Source: Planctomycetaceae bacterium
GTDB taxonomy: Bacteria > Planctomycetota > Planctomycetia > Pirellulales > Pirellulaceae
Assembly: GCA_002708345.1 (NCBI GenBank)
Contig: PANG01000061.1
Span: 1-6,600 of the forward strand
Length of the DNA: 6,600 bases
Reading direction: 5' to 3'
The notes under the pieces are model-generated. The model was not told the DNA's origin. It did no database searches and saw only the letters and a list, made by a program, of their open reading frames with translations. This document shows, piece after piece, positions 1 through 6,600 of this stretch (positions are counted from its first letter, which is position 1; every line of letters begins with the position of its first letter). The translations under genes and the position numbers were made by a program.

Positions 1-2646
1 CTCGTTTTCAATATCCACCACTGCCAGGTTCAGATCCTGCTGGGGAATGTCGACGGTCATTGGCAGCTTAAGGGCATCCTCGATGCTCTTGTACATCGTG
101 GGGCGAGTGGTGTTCGTGCTGGCAATCTGCGTCGTCGGCTGGGCAACCAGGCAGAGCTCGGCACCGAGCAGGAGGTTAGTCGCTGCCTCCGGGGGGAGTT
201 CCGAGTTGACGATGGCAATGTTCCCATCCACGCCGACACGCGTCTGTTGATGCAGTTCGCCAATCATCTGTGGATATTGAAAGGCGAGCCGCCGCCAGTG
301 CATGTGCGGGTTGAGCAGCACCATGTACTCGCTGATCTTGTCCGGCACCTCGGCCATCCGCTGCTTGAACTCGCTGGCCAGCTGGAACTGGTTCCGGGAG
401 AGGCCCGCGTAGAGACGTGCTTCCAGGTAAAAAACACCGTCCATGTGCATGCTCACCATTCCCCCGCTAATGGAATCATCGAGTATCCACTCCAGGATGC
501 CCCGGATCCGACGCGGTTCGCCGATCTGCAGGCTGCGGCCATCCCGAAAGAGATTGTTCGTCAGGAAGGTGGGAACAAAGACGGCAGTGAAATGGCGACT
601 GTCGTCAGACAGCTTGAGTAGTCGTCCCAGGGTGGGTGGGATCGGTGGTGGCTTGCCAGGGAACTTGAGTACCTCGACAAGGTCCTCCTCGTGGCCCATC
701 ACGAAGCGGGTCCTCCCCTCCTCTTCCGGAATCACGAAGGAGTAATCCTGTCCCTTGAAATAGAATCCATTTTCGGCCTGGACAGGGTCAGGGTTCCCAA
801 AGCTCTCAAGCAGCTGTTCACGGTTCATCGGGAGATCAAGTTCGACGACGAAGGCGGGTCGTGGAAACTGCTCGTCATTGTTATAGAGTCCCATCACGAT
901 CTTCTTCACGGCAGAGAACTTGATCCCGGTTGCCTTTTCCCAGCCTGCCTGCTTGGTGGCAAAAACAGGTCCCAGGGCACGCATCGCATCCTCACCACCA
1001 TGGGATATCAGGTCAGCTGGACGGGCAGCAATCAGCAACTGGGCCCCCGGGGGAAGCCAGTGCAGCTGCAGAGGTTTTCCCTCGGTTGGGGATTGCCAGA
1101 GTGTCTTGCCGTCGTCATCTACCAGCTGGGGACCGTTGTCGGTATCGGGGGGATTGTTTCCCGTCCTGGGAGAATTACTGGATCCACTGCCGTTTCCATT
1201 TTTTTTGGGCCGTGGAACAGTCGATCCGTTTCCCGGATCCGTACCATTGTTCTTGTCGGTGACCTGGTCATCGCTATCCTGACCGTTTTCGCTGTCCGAC
1301 GGCAGGTTGAATGCCAGCAGCAGGATGACCGCCAGTGCGGCAGTCCCGATGGCACCCCAGAAGATGGGCGACTTTTCTACGGGACGACGTTTTCGTCTCC
1401 TTGAGCGTGGTGCCACCTCGTCTCCGCTTCCACCTGGATCGTCCATGGCCCCGGCCGGTTTGACCGGAACTGGTTGAAATCCCTGGACAGCTACTGCGGT
1501 GGGTGGGGTTTTCACGCTCCGGAGAGCAGAGATCTGCTGATTGCCAGCGGCCTGCTTCTGCTGGGCAACCGCCGCCTTGTAACTGGCCTCGCTTTCCGGG
1601 ATGGCGAATGGCGGGATCTGGAGGTTCACGCCTGGCAGCAGCAGCTGGAGCTTGTCCGGGATATCCCCGGCATGCACGTAACGCCTGACCGGATCCTTGT
1701 TGACCAGGTAGGCGAGCAGGCGTTCAAAATTGGCCGGGATTCCTGCAGCCGTGATCGCCGGGAAGGAGGTTGCGGCATGTCGCTGTAATTTCTCGATCAG
1801 TCCTCCACCTGGAAATGGCGGCTGGCCATTGAGCATCTCGTAGAAGCAGGAACCGAGGGCATAGACATCGGTTGTTGGGCTCACCTGCTGCTGTGCCTGT
1901 CCAAGTTCGGGAGCAAGGTAATCCGCATAGGGCAACCATTCCGGATCCTGGGGCCGTGCATGCAGGTCCAGCGGGTTCTGGGTGGGAGAGAGGTTCAGCA
2001 GCAAGCGGCAACCACCATTGGTGGGAAAGAGAATGGAGTCGGGAGTCAGGCAGCCATGGACAAGTCCCTGCTGGTGAAGTTGTGCAAGTGCCTGGGCGAT
2101 CGTCCATGTGACGATGCAGGCATCATCAAAAGCCAGTGCGCCGTCGCGAGTTAACCGCTTTCGTAGCGAGCTCCCCACCATGTCCTCGTAGACCACGATG
2201 CGATAGTTGCCCAGGTCCAGGGGTTCGTAAACCTGCTGGGTGAGGCGGTTCGTGACAGCCGCATGTTGGTGCACGCTTGAAATAAGTTGTTCCCAGCTGG
2301 CCGAATCCTGTGCGGTCTTGCCAACCATGAATTGAAGCACCACGGGATGTCCTGACGTGAGATGCCGCGCCCGAAACCAGCCATTCATGGCGGGTTGCGA
2401 AATCCTGTCCATCAACAGGTAATCACCGAACAGGAAGGGGCCGCCATTGCCATCCAGCATCGCCTTGCAGTGGAATGGCTGGATCACCGAGGTGCTCACC
2501 AGCCATTCGCCAATCGTGTTGGCATTCGCCTTTGAGGAAGAGCCTCCAAATCCCTCAAACTCGCTGCGCAGCTGTGCGATCCGGTCGGCTGGAACCAGCT
2601 GGCTGGATTGCAGTAATCCCCAGAATTCGTCAGTGGAAACGGTCAT
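1..2646 (-). CDS. Membrane-anchored Ser/Thr-kinase-like protein, predicted pseudokinase (3' end outside window)
   Basis: Seen: 882 codons without a stop. An in-frame TGA (2668-2670) lies eight codons upstream of the ATG with no start between, so translation begins at 2646 or inside. Residues 1-70 form a short module (GEWLVSTSVIQPFHCKAML). Residues about 73-337 follow the protein-kinase fold: APE at 245-247, subdomain IX Asp260 (DVYALG), and an Arg near 321-322. Catalytic positions are replaced: the glycine loop is I-S-Q-P-A-M-N-G (82-89); the VAIK Lys is Gln105; HRD is His197-Gly-Cys199; the catalytic-loop Lys and Asn are Thr201 and Ser204; DFG is probably Asn218-Leu-Ser220. A basic run (414-421) precedes one membrane helix (about 428-448), so the kinase-like part should be cytoplasmic. 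A polar Asn/Gly/Asp/Ser linker (449-510) leads to at least 370 extracytoplasmic residues that I do not recognise. Known: planctomycetes encode many kinases with this layout. Inferred: a binding or scaffolding role rather than phosphotransfer. Ligand, partners and true C-terminus are unknown. Confidence 0.88.
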   Translation of the reverse strand, partial: MTVSTDEFWGLLQSSQLVPADRIAQLRSEFEGFGGSSSKANANTIGEWLVSTSVIQPFHCKAMLDGNGGPFLFGDYLLMDRISQPAMNGWFRARHLTSGHPVVLQFMVGKTAQDSASWEQLISSVHQHAAVTNRLTQQVYEPLDLGNYRIVVYEDMVGSSLRKRLTRDGALAFDDACIVTWTIAQALAQLHQQGLVHGCLTPDSILFPTNGGCRLLLNLSPTQNPLDLHARPQDPEWLPYADYLAPELGQAQQQVSPTTDVYALGSCFYEMLNGQPPFPGGGLIEKLQRHAATSFPAITAAGIPANFERLLAYLVNKDPVRRYVHAGDIPDKLQLLLPGVNLQIPPFAIPESEASYKAAVAQQKQAAGNQQISALRSVKTPPTAVAVQGFQPVPVKPAGAMDDPGGSGDEVAPRSRRRKRRPVEKSPIFWGAIGTAALAVILLLAFNLPSDSENGQDSDDQVTDKNNGTDPGNGSTVPRPKKNGNGSGSSNSPRTGNNPPDTDNGPQLVDDDGKTLWQSPTEGKPLQLHWLPPGAQLLIAARPADLISHGGEDAMRALGPVFATKQAGWEKATGIKFSAVKKIVMGLYNNDEQFPRPAFVVELDLPMNREQLLESFGNPDPVQAENGFYFKGQDYSFVIPEEEGRTRFVMGHEEDLVEVLKFPGKPPPIPPTLGRLLKLSDDSRHFTAVFVPTFLTNNLFRDGRSLQIGEPRRIRGILEWILDDSISGGMVSMHMDGVFYLEARLYAGLSRNQFQLASEFKQRMAEVPDKISEYMVLLNPHMHWRRLAFQYPQMIGELHQQTRVGVDGNIAIVNSELPPEAATNLLLGAELCLVAQPTTQIASTNTTRPTMYKSIEDALKLPMTVDIPQQDLNLAVVDIENE

Positions 2647-2734
2647 GGGCTCGTGCCTGGAGTGATGTCAGGTCGCATCTCGAGTCGGCATGATGCTATT
2701 CTACGCATCGACCCGCGGTTGAACCACTCACATT
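2647..2734 (-). other. Short intergenic gap between aldolase and pseudokinase genes
   Basis: This 88-bp gap separates two genes reading in the same direction. I see no convincing hairpin-plus-T-run terminator, so read-through from the aldolase gene is possible. On the minus strand a TAGAAT hexamer (2698-2703) matches the -10 consensus at five of six positions and would give a leader of roughly 45 bases, but no good -35 sits at proper spacing. There is no clear Shine-Dalgarno sequence before the pseudokinase ATG; the nearest purine run (AGG) is about ten bases upstream. Whether the gene has its own promoter is unresolved. Confidence 0.3.
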
Positions 2735-3817
2735 CTAGTACTGGGCGCCGTCACTGACAGGCAACTGGGATCCATCTGCCAGGTTTTGTGCCGAGGCCAG
2801 GATTGCGTTGGCAGCCTGGTCAATTCCCGTGGATTGGACATCCAGGTGGGTCACAGCCCTCACCCGATTACTGTCAATTGCCAGCATCTGGACTCCATTC
2901 TCACAAAGCACGCCAACAAATTCCGCTGCCGTCGCGAGCTGGGGTTCGACCTCGAAGATGACCATGTTGGTGTCGGCACTGTCGCCAACCAGGTCCAGTC
3001 CCTCGGTCTGGCGGACGGCTTCCGCGAGCAGTTGGGCATGCTGGTGATCCTCTGCCATGCGTTCTCGATTATGCTTCAGGGCGTAAAGTGCGCCAGCGGC
3101 AATCACGCCGGCCTGCCGCATGCCACCGCCGAACAGCTTGCGGTGTCGCCGGGCCTCGCTAATCAACTCCCGGCTTCCCACCAGGGCCGAGCCAACCGGC
3201 GCTCCAAGCCCCTTGCTGAAACAAATGCTGACTGTATCAAAGTGCGTGCTCCACTGGTCCGCCGGAATACCGGTGGCGGCCACGGCATTAAAGAGCCGGG
3301 CTCCATCAAGGTGGGTTCGCAGGCCCTGCTGGTGGGCCCATTGGCAGATCTCGATGACGTTCTCGATGGGCTGTACCCGGCCACCACCCCGGTTATGCGT
3401 GTTCTCCAGGCAGAGAAGCCGAGTCCGAGTGAAATGTTCATTCTCGGGCCGGATCAATCCAGCCAGTTGCTGCTGTTGCAGGACCCCGTTCTCTCCGGTC
3501 ACGGCTCGGGGGACCAGGCCACTGAGCTGGGCATAAGCGCCCTGTTCATAGTTGAGGATGTGACATTCGGTTTCGCAGAGAAACTCGTCTCCGGGCTTGC
3601 AATGAATCCGCAACGCTACCTGGTTGGTCATCGTGCCCGAGGGCATGAAAATGGCAGCTTCCTTGCCAAGCAGTTCTGCTGAGAGTTGTTCCAGCTCGTG
3701 GACCGTGGGGTCCACGTCGATGGTGTCATCACCGACAACCGCTTCCATGATCGCCTGCCGCATGGCCTCACCGGGCTGGGTCACCGTGTCACTTCGTAAA
3801 TCAATCAGGTTGGACAT
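2735..3817 (-). CDS. ltaE: Low-specificity L-threonine aldolase
   Basis: Cytosolic PLP enzyme (fold type I, beta-eliminating lyase family) that cleaves L-threonine and L-allo-threonine to glycine and acetaldehyde. The 360-residue product has the length expected for the family. Diagnostic features are visible in order: the N-terminal IDLRSDTVTQP segment (5-15); the GDD loop (29-31); MPSGTMTNQVAL (58-69), the phosphate-binding turn; His86 in the ETECHI segment, corresponding to the PLP-stacking histidine; ENTHNRGGG (138-146); HLDGARLFNA (169-178), with the Asp171 and Arg174 cofactor contacts; and SKGLGAPVGS (201-210), with Lys202 as the Schiff-base lysine. No catalytic residue is missing. The ATG at 3817 sits directly before the conserved N-terminal motif, so the start is well placed; an AAGGA lies about 14 bases upstream, rather far for a Shine-Dalgarno site. 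The gene is divergent from the his operon and 88 bp upstream of the pseudokinase gene. Its stereopreference (L-allo versus L-threo) cannot be read from the sequence. Confidence 0.95.
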   Translation of the reverse strand: MSNLIDLRSDTVTQPGEAMRQAIMEAVVGDDTIDVDPTVHELEQLSAELLGKEAAIFMPSGTMTNQVALRIHCKPGDEFLCETECHILNYEQGAYAQLSGLVPRAVTGENGVLQQQQLAGLIRPENEHFTRTRLLCLENTHNRGGGRVQPIENVIEICQWAHQQGLRTHLDGARLFNAVAATGIPADQWSTHFDTVSICFSKGLGAPVGSALVGSRELISEARRHRKLFGGGMRQAGVIAAGALYALKHNRERMAEDHQHAQLLAEAVRQTEGLDLVGDSADTNMVIFEVEPQLATAAEFVGVLCENGVQMLAIDSNRVRAVTHLDVQSTGIDQAANAILASAQNLADGSQLPVSDGAQY

Positions 3818-4147
3818 GAGGTGGGGAGACTTCCTTGAAAAACAGGACTACTACGATGGCGGGACACCACAGGTGTGAACTTCCTGCCGGGTGGTGGTGT
3901 CATTTGAAATGCCTGGGTGGGTGCCGGAACAGACTCCCAGCCCTCCTTTTCGTTATATCAGACAGCCTTGTCCGGCGAAATCCGGTTGGGTTTCGGGTTG
4001 CATCGATGGCAGGCCTTCCCGGCATGCTGATTGCTGCCCACAATATGGAATATCCCGCAGTGGTCCCCATCCCGGGCAATTCAAGGCCAATTGCACCCTC
4101 GATCTGTTTGAATCTCCTGCGGGAATACCTCCTCGAGAAAAACCACC
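3818..4147. other. Divergent intergenic region between the aldolase gene and hisD
   Basis: 330 bp without a supported gene, lying between divergent starts and so expected to hold promoters for both. I found no tRNA, no clear T-box or His-codon leader peptide, and no intrinsic terminator. On the minus strand, TATAAC (3952-3957) resembles a -10 element for the aldolase gene, giving a leader of about 130 bases, but its -35 is poor. No strong sigma-70 pair was found facing hisD. Small open frames here are short, overlap the flanking genes in other frames and lack recognisable protein features. A CCGG-CGAAAT-CCGG inverted repeat (3972-3985) is too short to weigh. The region is essentially uncharacterised. 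Confidence 0.4.
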
Positions 4148-5515
4148 ATGTCCGATGGGTCCCTCAAGATCGAGCGAATCGATTCCTGCCACGAGGAATT
4201 CGAGCAGCAGTTGGCCGGCCTGCGCCATCGCCTCAGTCCTCGTGGTGACGTGGTCAGCGAGGAGAGCCGTCAGCGAACAATCGAGGTCTTTGGTGAACCA
4301 CTCTCTCCTGCCCAGGTCGTAGAGCGTATTTGCCAACGAGTCCGGGAGGAGGGAATCGATGCCGTCCTGGAATACGGCTTGTTGATTGACCAGGTGGAAC
4401 TGGATGCCGAATCCCTGCGAGTCAGCCCGGAGGAGATTGCCCGGGCTCACCAGCAGGCTTCTGAAGAATTTCTGCAGACGGTTCGCCGGGTTCGAGAGAA
4501 TATCCTGCAATTCCAGGCAGCGATTCTGCATGAGGACGTGACGATCCAGAGGGAAGAGGGAGTCGAGTTGACACAGCGTTACCTGCCTGTGGAACGAGCG
4601 GGGCTCTGTATTCCCGGGGGTGCTGCCGCTTATCCCTCCTCGCTCCTGATGACCGCCGTCCCGGCCCAGGCGGCTGGGGTGAAGCAGCTGGTCGTGATCG
4701 CTCCGCCAACCCCGTTTGGAGCCAATAATCCTGACCTGCTTGCCGTCTGTGGGGAGCTTGGAATCGATGAAGTTTATCGTCTCGGGGGAGCCCAGGGGGT
4801 GGCCGCGCTGGCTTATGGAGTCGATGGGATCGCGCCGGTTGATATCATTGTTGGGCCTGGCAACCTCTTCGTGGCACTTGCCAAGAAGTATGTCTATGGC
4901 GAGGTTGCTATTGATTCGATTGCTGGCCCCAGCGAGGTGGTGGTTATCGCTGATGAATCAACACGGCCTGCCTACGCGGCGGCCGACCTGCTGGCCCAGG
5001 CAGAGCATGCACCCGGGGCGAGTATCCTGGTGAGCTGGAATGCGGAGGTCCTGGAGCAGACCTACCAGCAGCTTTGCCGCCAGGTGGTTCAGCTCAGCCG
5101 CTCGGACCTGACCATCCAGAGCCTCGAGCAATACGGTGCCCTGGTGCTGGTGGAAGATGCAGAGCAGGCATGCGAGGTGACCAACCTGGTGGCGCCGGAA
5201 CATCTGCACATTGCCATCGATGATCCGCAACCGTTGCTGGACAAGATCCAGCATGCAGGAGCAACTTTCCTGGGGAATTACTCACCCGTGGCACTGGGCG
5301 ATTATGTTGCCGGTCCGTCCCACGTTTTACCGACCGGGGGAACTGCCCGCTGGGCGGCGGGACTGACCGCAAACACCTTTCTGAAAAGCGGCAGCGTGAT
5401 TCGTTATAGCCAGGAAGCTCTCAGGCAGGCTGCTGCAGATGTACAGCGCATGGCCGAGACCGAGGGCCTGACAGCTCACCGGGCAAGTATCGATGTTCGC
5501 CTGGAGGGTCAGTGA
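4148..5515 (+). CDS. hisD: Histidinol dehydrogenase
   Basis: Catalyses the last two steps of histidine synthesis, L-histidinol to L-histidinal to L-histidine, using two NAD+ and one zinc per active site; a cytosolic homodimer in studied relatives. The 455-residue product is full length. Visible motifs: AGLCIPGG (151-158) in the nucleotide-binding half; GGAQGVAALAYG (213-224); VGPGN (235-239); SIAGPSEVVVIAD (257-269); LLAQAEHAPG (281-290); APEHL (349-353); GDYVAGPSHVLPTGG (384-398); and GLTAHR (440-445). By alignment with the E. coli enzyme, the zinc ligands are Gln284, His287, Asp385 and His444 and the catalytic pair is Glu351-His352; the spacings between these residues match the E. coli numbering exactly. 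An in-frame TGA at 4109-4111, with no start codon between it and 4148, rules out an upstream start. No good Shine-Dalgarno precedes the ATG. First visible gene of a hisD-hisC-hisB operon. Confidence 0.97.
   Translation: MSDGSLKIERIDSCHEEFEQQLAGLRHRLSPRGDVVSEESRQRTIEVFGEPLSPAQVVERICQRVREEGIDAVLEYGLLIDQVELDAESLRVSPEEIARAHQQASEEFLQTVRRVRENILQFQAAILHEDVTIQREEGVELTQRYLPVERAGLCIPGGAAAYPSSLLMTAVPAQAAGVKQLVVIAPPTPFGANNPDLLAVCGELGIDEVYRLGGAQGVAALAYGVDGIAPVDIIVGPGNLFVALAKKYVYGEVAIDSIAGPSEVVVIADESTRPAYAAADLLAQAEHAPGASILVSWNAEVLEQTYQQLCRQVVQLSRSDLTIQSLEQYGALVLVEDAEQACEVTNLVAPEHLHIAIDDPQPLLDKIQHAGATFLGNYSPVALGDYVAGPSHVLPTGGTARWAAGLTANTFLKSGSVIRYSQEALRQAAADVQRMAETEGLTAHRASIDVRLEGQ
5503..5508 (+). promoter_or_regulatory. 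Shine-Dalgarno site of hisC
   Basis: GGAGGG inside the last codons of hisD, eight bases before the ATG at 5517. It is the strongest ribosome-binding site in the window. It decides the hisC start in favour of 5517 over an in-frame ATG at 5493, which would overlap hisD and add eight unconserved-looking residues. Confidence 0.8.
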
Positions 5516-5516
5516 G

Positions 5517-6569
5517 ATGTCCTTCTTCCGGGAAGAAATTGAGCGGATGGAAGGCTACCGCCCTGGCGAACAGCCACAGGGTGGAAAGTACATCAAGCTG
5601 AATACCAATGAGAATCCCTACCCACCCTCGGAGGCGGTGATCACGGCGATTGAGCAATCGGCGCGGCAGGGGCTGGTGCGCTATCCTGATCCGCTGGCCA
5701 CGACTTTTCGGATGCGAGCTTCCGATCTGCTGGGTGTCGATCCCGACTGGATCCTCTGTGGTAACGGGAGTGATGATGTGCTCACGATTGCCACCCGGGC
5801 ACTGGTTGGTCCTGGTCAACAGCTGCGGCTTCCCTATCCCAGTTACGTTCTTTACCGGACGCTGGCCGAGTTGCAGGGGGCGAGCTGCCAGGAGGTGCCG
5901 TTCGAAGCGGACTGGAGCCTGCCAGCAGCATTTGGCCAGGGAGAGGATGATCTGCGCCTTGTCTTCCTGCCCAACCCGAACAGTCCCACTGGAACCGTGA
6001 TTGACCGGGAGGCGATCCTGGCGCTTGCCGAATCACTCCCCTGCCCCTTGCTGGTTGACGAGGCCTATGCCGATTTTGCCGACACCAACTGCCTGGACCT
6101 GGTTGCCCAGAACGAGAAGATCATGGTCAGCCGAAGTCTCAGCAAGTCCTACGGCCTGGCTGGCCTACGATTTGGGTTCCTGGTCGCCCAGCCTCACCTG
6201 GTAGAGCAATTTCTTAAGGTCAAGGACTCTTACAACTGCGATGCACTCTCGATTGCTGCGGCAACAGCTGCGATTGGTGACCAGAAGTGGTTGGAGGAAA
6301 ACCGAAGAAAGGTGCTGGCCACCCGGGAGCGGATGTCCGATCGTCTTGAAGAAATCGGTTTTGACGTCGTCCCCTCGCAGGCAAATTTTGTCTGGTGTAC
6401 GCATCCGGAAGAACCCCTGCAACCGATCTACGAAGACCTTAAATTCAACCAGGTACTTGTCCGATACATCCAGTATCCCAACTGGGGTGATGGCCTGCGG
6501 ATCAGTGTCGGCACAGATTCCCAGGTCGACGCCTGCCTCGACTTACTGAAAGCCCGGTGTGCATCATGA
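5517..6569 (+). CDS. hisC: Histidinol-phosphate aminotransferase
   Basis: PLP-dependent class I/II aminotransferase that converts imidazole-acetol phosphate plus glutamate to L-histidinol phosphate and 2-oxoglutarate in the cytosol. With the ATG at 5517 the product is 350 residues, normal for HisC. Visible motifs: KLNTNENPYPPS (27-38), the family N-terminal signature; RYPDP (55-59), with the cofactor-contacting Tyr56; GNGSDD (82-87) at the phosphate-binding turn, where GSDE is more usual; PNPNSPTG (152-159), with Asn155; VDEAYADF (180-187), with Asp181 and Tyr184; SRSLSKSYGLAGLRFG (205-220), with Schiff-base Lys210 and Arg218; and GLRISVGT (326-333), with Arg328 binding the substrate carboxylate. 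The active site appears complete. It follows hisD after one base (TGAGATG) and overlaps hisB by four bases, consistent with translational coupling. HisC-type enzymes can also act on aromatic amino acids, but the his operon context supports the histidine role. Confidence 0.96.
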   Translation: MSFFREEIERMEGYRPGEQPQGGKYIKLNTNENPYPPSEAVITAIEQSARQGLVRYPDPLATTFRMRASDLLGVDPDWILCGNGSDDVLTIATRALVGPGQQLRLPYPSYVLYRTLAELQGASCQEVPFEADWSLPAAFGQGEDDLRLVFLPNPNSPTGTVIDREAILALAESLPCPLLVDEAYADFADTNCLDLVAQNEKIMVSRSLSKSYGLAGLRFGFLVAQPHLVEQFLKVKDSYNCDALSIAAATAAIGDQKWLEENRRKVLATRERMSDRLEEIGFDVVPSQANFVWCTHPEEPLQPIYEDLKFNQVLVRYIQYPNWGDGLRISVGTDSQVDACLDLLKARCAS

Positions 6570-6600
6570 AAAGAACAGCCACCATTGACCGCAAGACCAA
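6566..6600 (+). CDS. hisB: Imidazoleglycerol-phosphate dehydratase, N-terminal fragment
   Basis: Only 11 complete codons are visible before the window ends: MKRTATIDRKT. This matches the typical HisB start, in which an R-T-A-x-I-x-R-K-T run leads into the first strand of the domain. The ATG overlaps the hisC stop as ATGA, a common arrangement for coupled genes, and there is no separate strong Shine-Dalgarno, so initiation probably depends on ribosomes finishing hisC. The enzyme dehydrates imidazole-glycerol phosphate to imidazole-acetol phosphate, the substrate of HisC. The identification rests on this short motif plus operon context. Whether it is monofunctional or fused to a histidinol-phosphatase cannot be seen, though the absence of a preceding phosphatase domain excludes the E. 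coli-style N-terminal fusion. Confidence 0.85.
   Translation, partial: MKRTATIDRKT

Noticed and set aside
691..1404. 237-codon open frame on the plus strand, with neighbouring plus-strand frames across 47-2665
   Set aside because: All lie antisense to the continuous 882-codon minus-strand frame, which carries recognisable kinase-fold and membrane features. The plus-strand translations have no coherent motifs and are rich in Pro/Arg/Ser as expected of shadow frames.
2786..3682. 298-codon open frame on the plus strand opposite the threonine aldolase
   Set aside because: The minus strand encodes a textbook aldolase with all active-site residues. The antisense frame is open only because it is codon-phased with the real gene.
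4091..4119. TTGCAC followed by AT-containing sequence as a hisD promoter
   Set aside because: The hexamer 16-18 bases downstream is CTCCTG/TCCTGC-like and does not resemble a -10 element.
4101..4120. TTTGAATC resembling a tRNA T-loop
   Set aside because: The flanking bases do not pair as a T-stem, and no acceptor, D-arm or anticodon arm can be drawn upstream.
3835..4322. Two overlapping plus-strand frames (137 and 143 codons) in the intergenic region, considered as a leader peptide or small gene
   Set aside because: Both run well into hisD in other frames, have no good start signals, and lack the run of His codons expected of an attenuator peptide.
3953..4531. 192-codon minus-strand frame running from hisD into the divergent intergenic region
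   Set aside because: About two thirds lies antisense to the conserved start of hisD, and the remainder shows no domain, signal peptide or ribosome-binding site at its start.
5493..5516. Alternative upstream ATG for hisC
   Set aside because: It lies inside hisD, lacks a Shine-Dalgarno, and adds residues before the usual HisC N-terminus. The ATG at 5517 has GGAGGG at ideal spacing.

Overview
The window looks like a piece of a planctomycete chromosome. This rests mainly on the minus-strand gene filling the first 2.6 kb. Its product has a planctomycete-style layout: a short N-terminal module, a Ser/Thr-kinase-like domain, a basic stretch with a single membrane helix, an Asn/Gly/Asp/Ser-rich linker and a large extracytoplasmic region. 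Base composition is moderately GC-rich, and Shine-Dalgarno sites are mostly weak. I cannot place it below phylum. No mobile element, CRISPR array, tRNA or rRNA was seen.

Layout: (1) 1-2646, minus strand, is one uninterrupted frame of 882 codons whose 3' end lies outside the window. It encodes a membrane-anchored kinase-fold protein in which essentially every catalytic position is substituted, so it reads as a pseudokinase. (2) 2735-3817, minus strand, is a complete PLP-dependent low-specificity L-threonine aldolase, 88 bp upstream of the pseudokinase gene and in the same orientation. (3) 3818-4147 is a 330-bp divergent intergenic region that must hold the start signals for both directions. 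(4) 4148-6600, plus strand, is a histidine-biosynthesis operon: complete hisD, complete hisC and the first 11 codons of hisB. hisD and hisC are separated by 1 bp, and hisC and hisB overlap by 4 bp (ATGA), so translation is probably coupled.

How the genes work together: HisB dehydrates imidazole-glycerol phosphate, HisC transaminates the resulting imidazole-acetol phosphate, and HisD oxidises histidinol to histidine. The operon therefore covers middle and final steps of the pathway, with histidinol-phosphatase and the early steps encoded elsewhere or further downstream. The threonine aldolase (threonine/allo-threonine to glycine plus acetaldehyde) is a separate amino-acid enzyme with no direct pathway link to the his genes.

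The his genes and the aldolase are ordinary housekeeping genes with intact active sites. The unusual content is the catalytically dead receptor-like kinase protein and its unassigned extracytoplasmic region.
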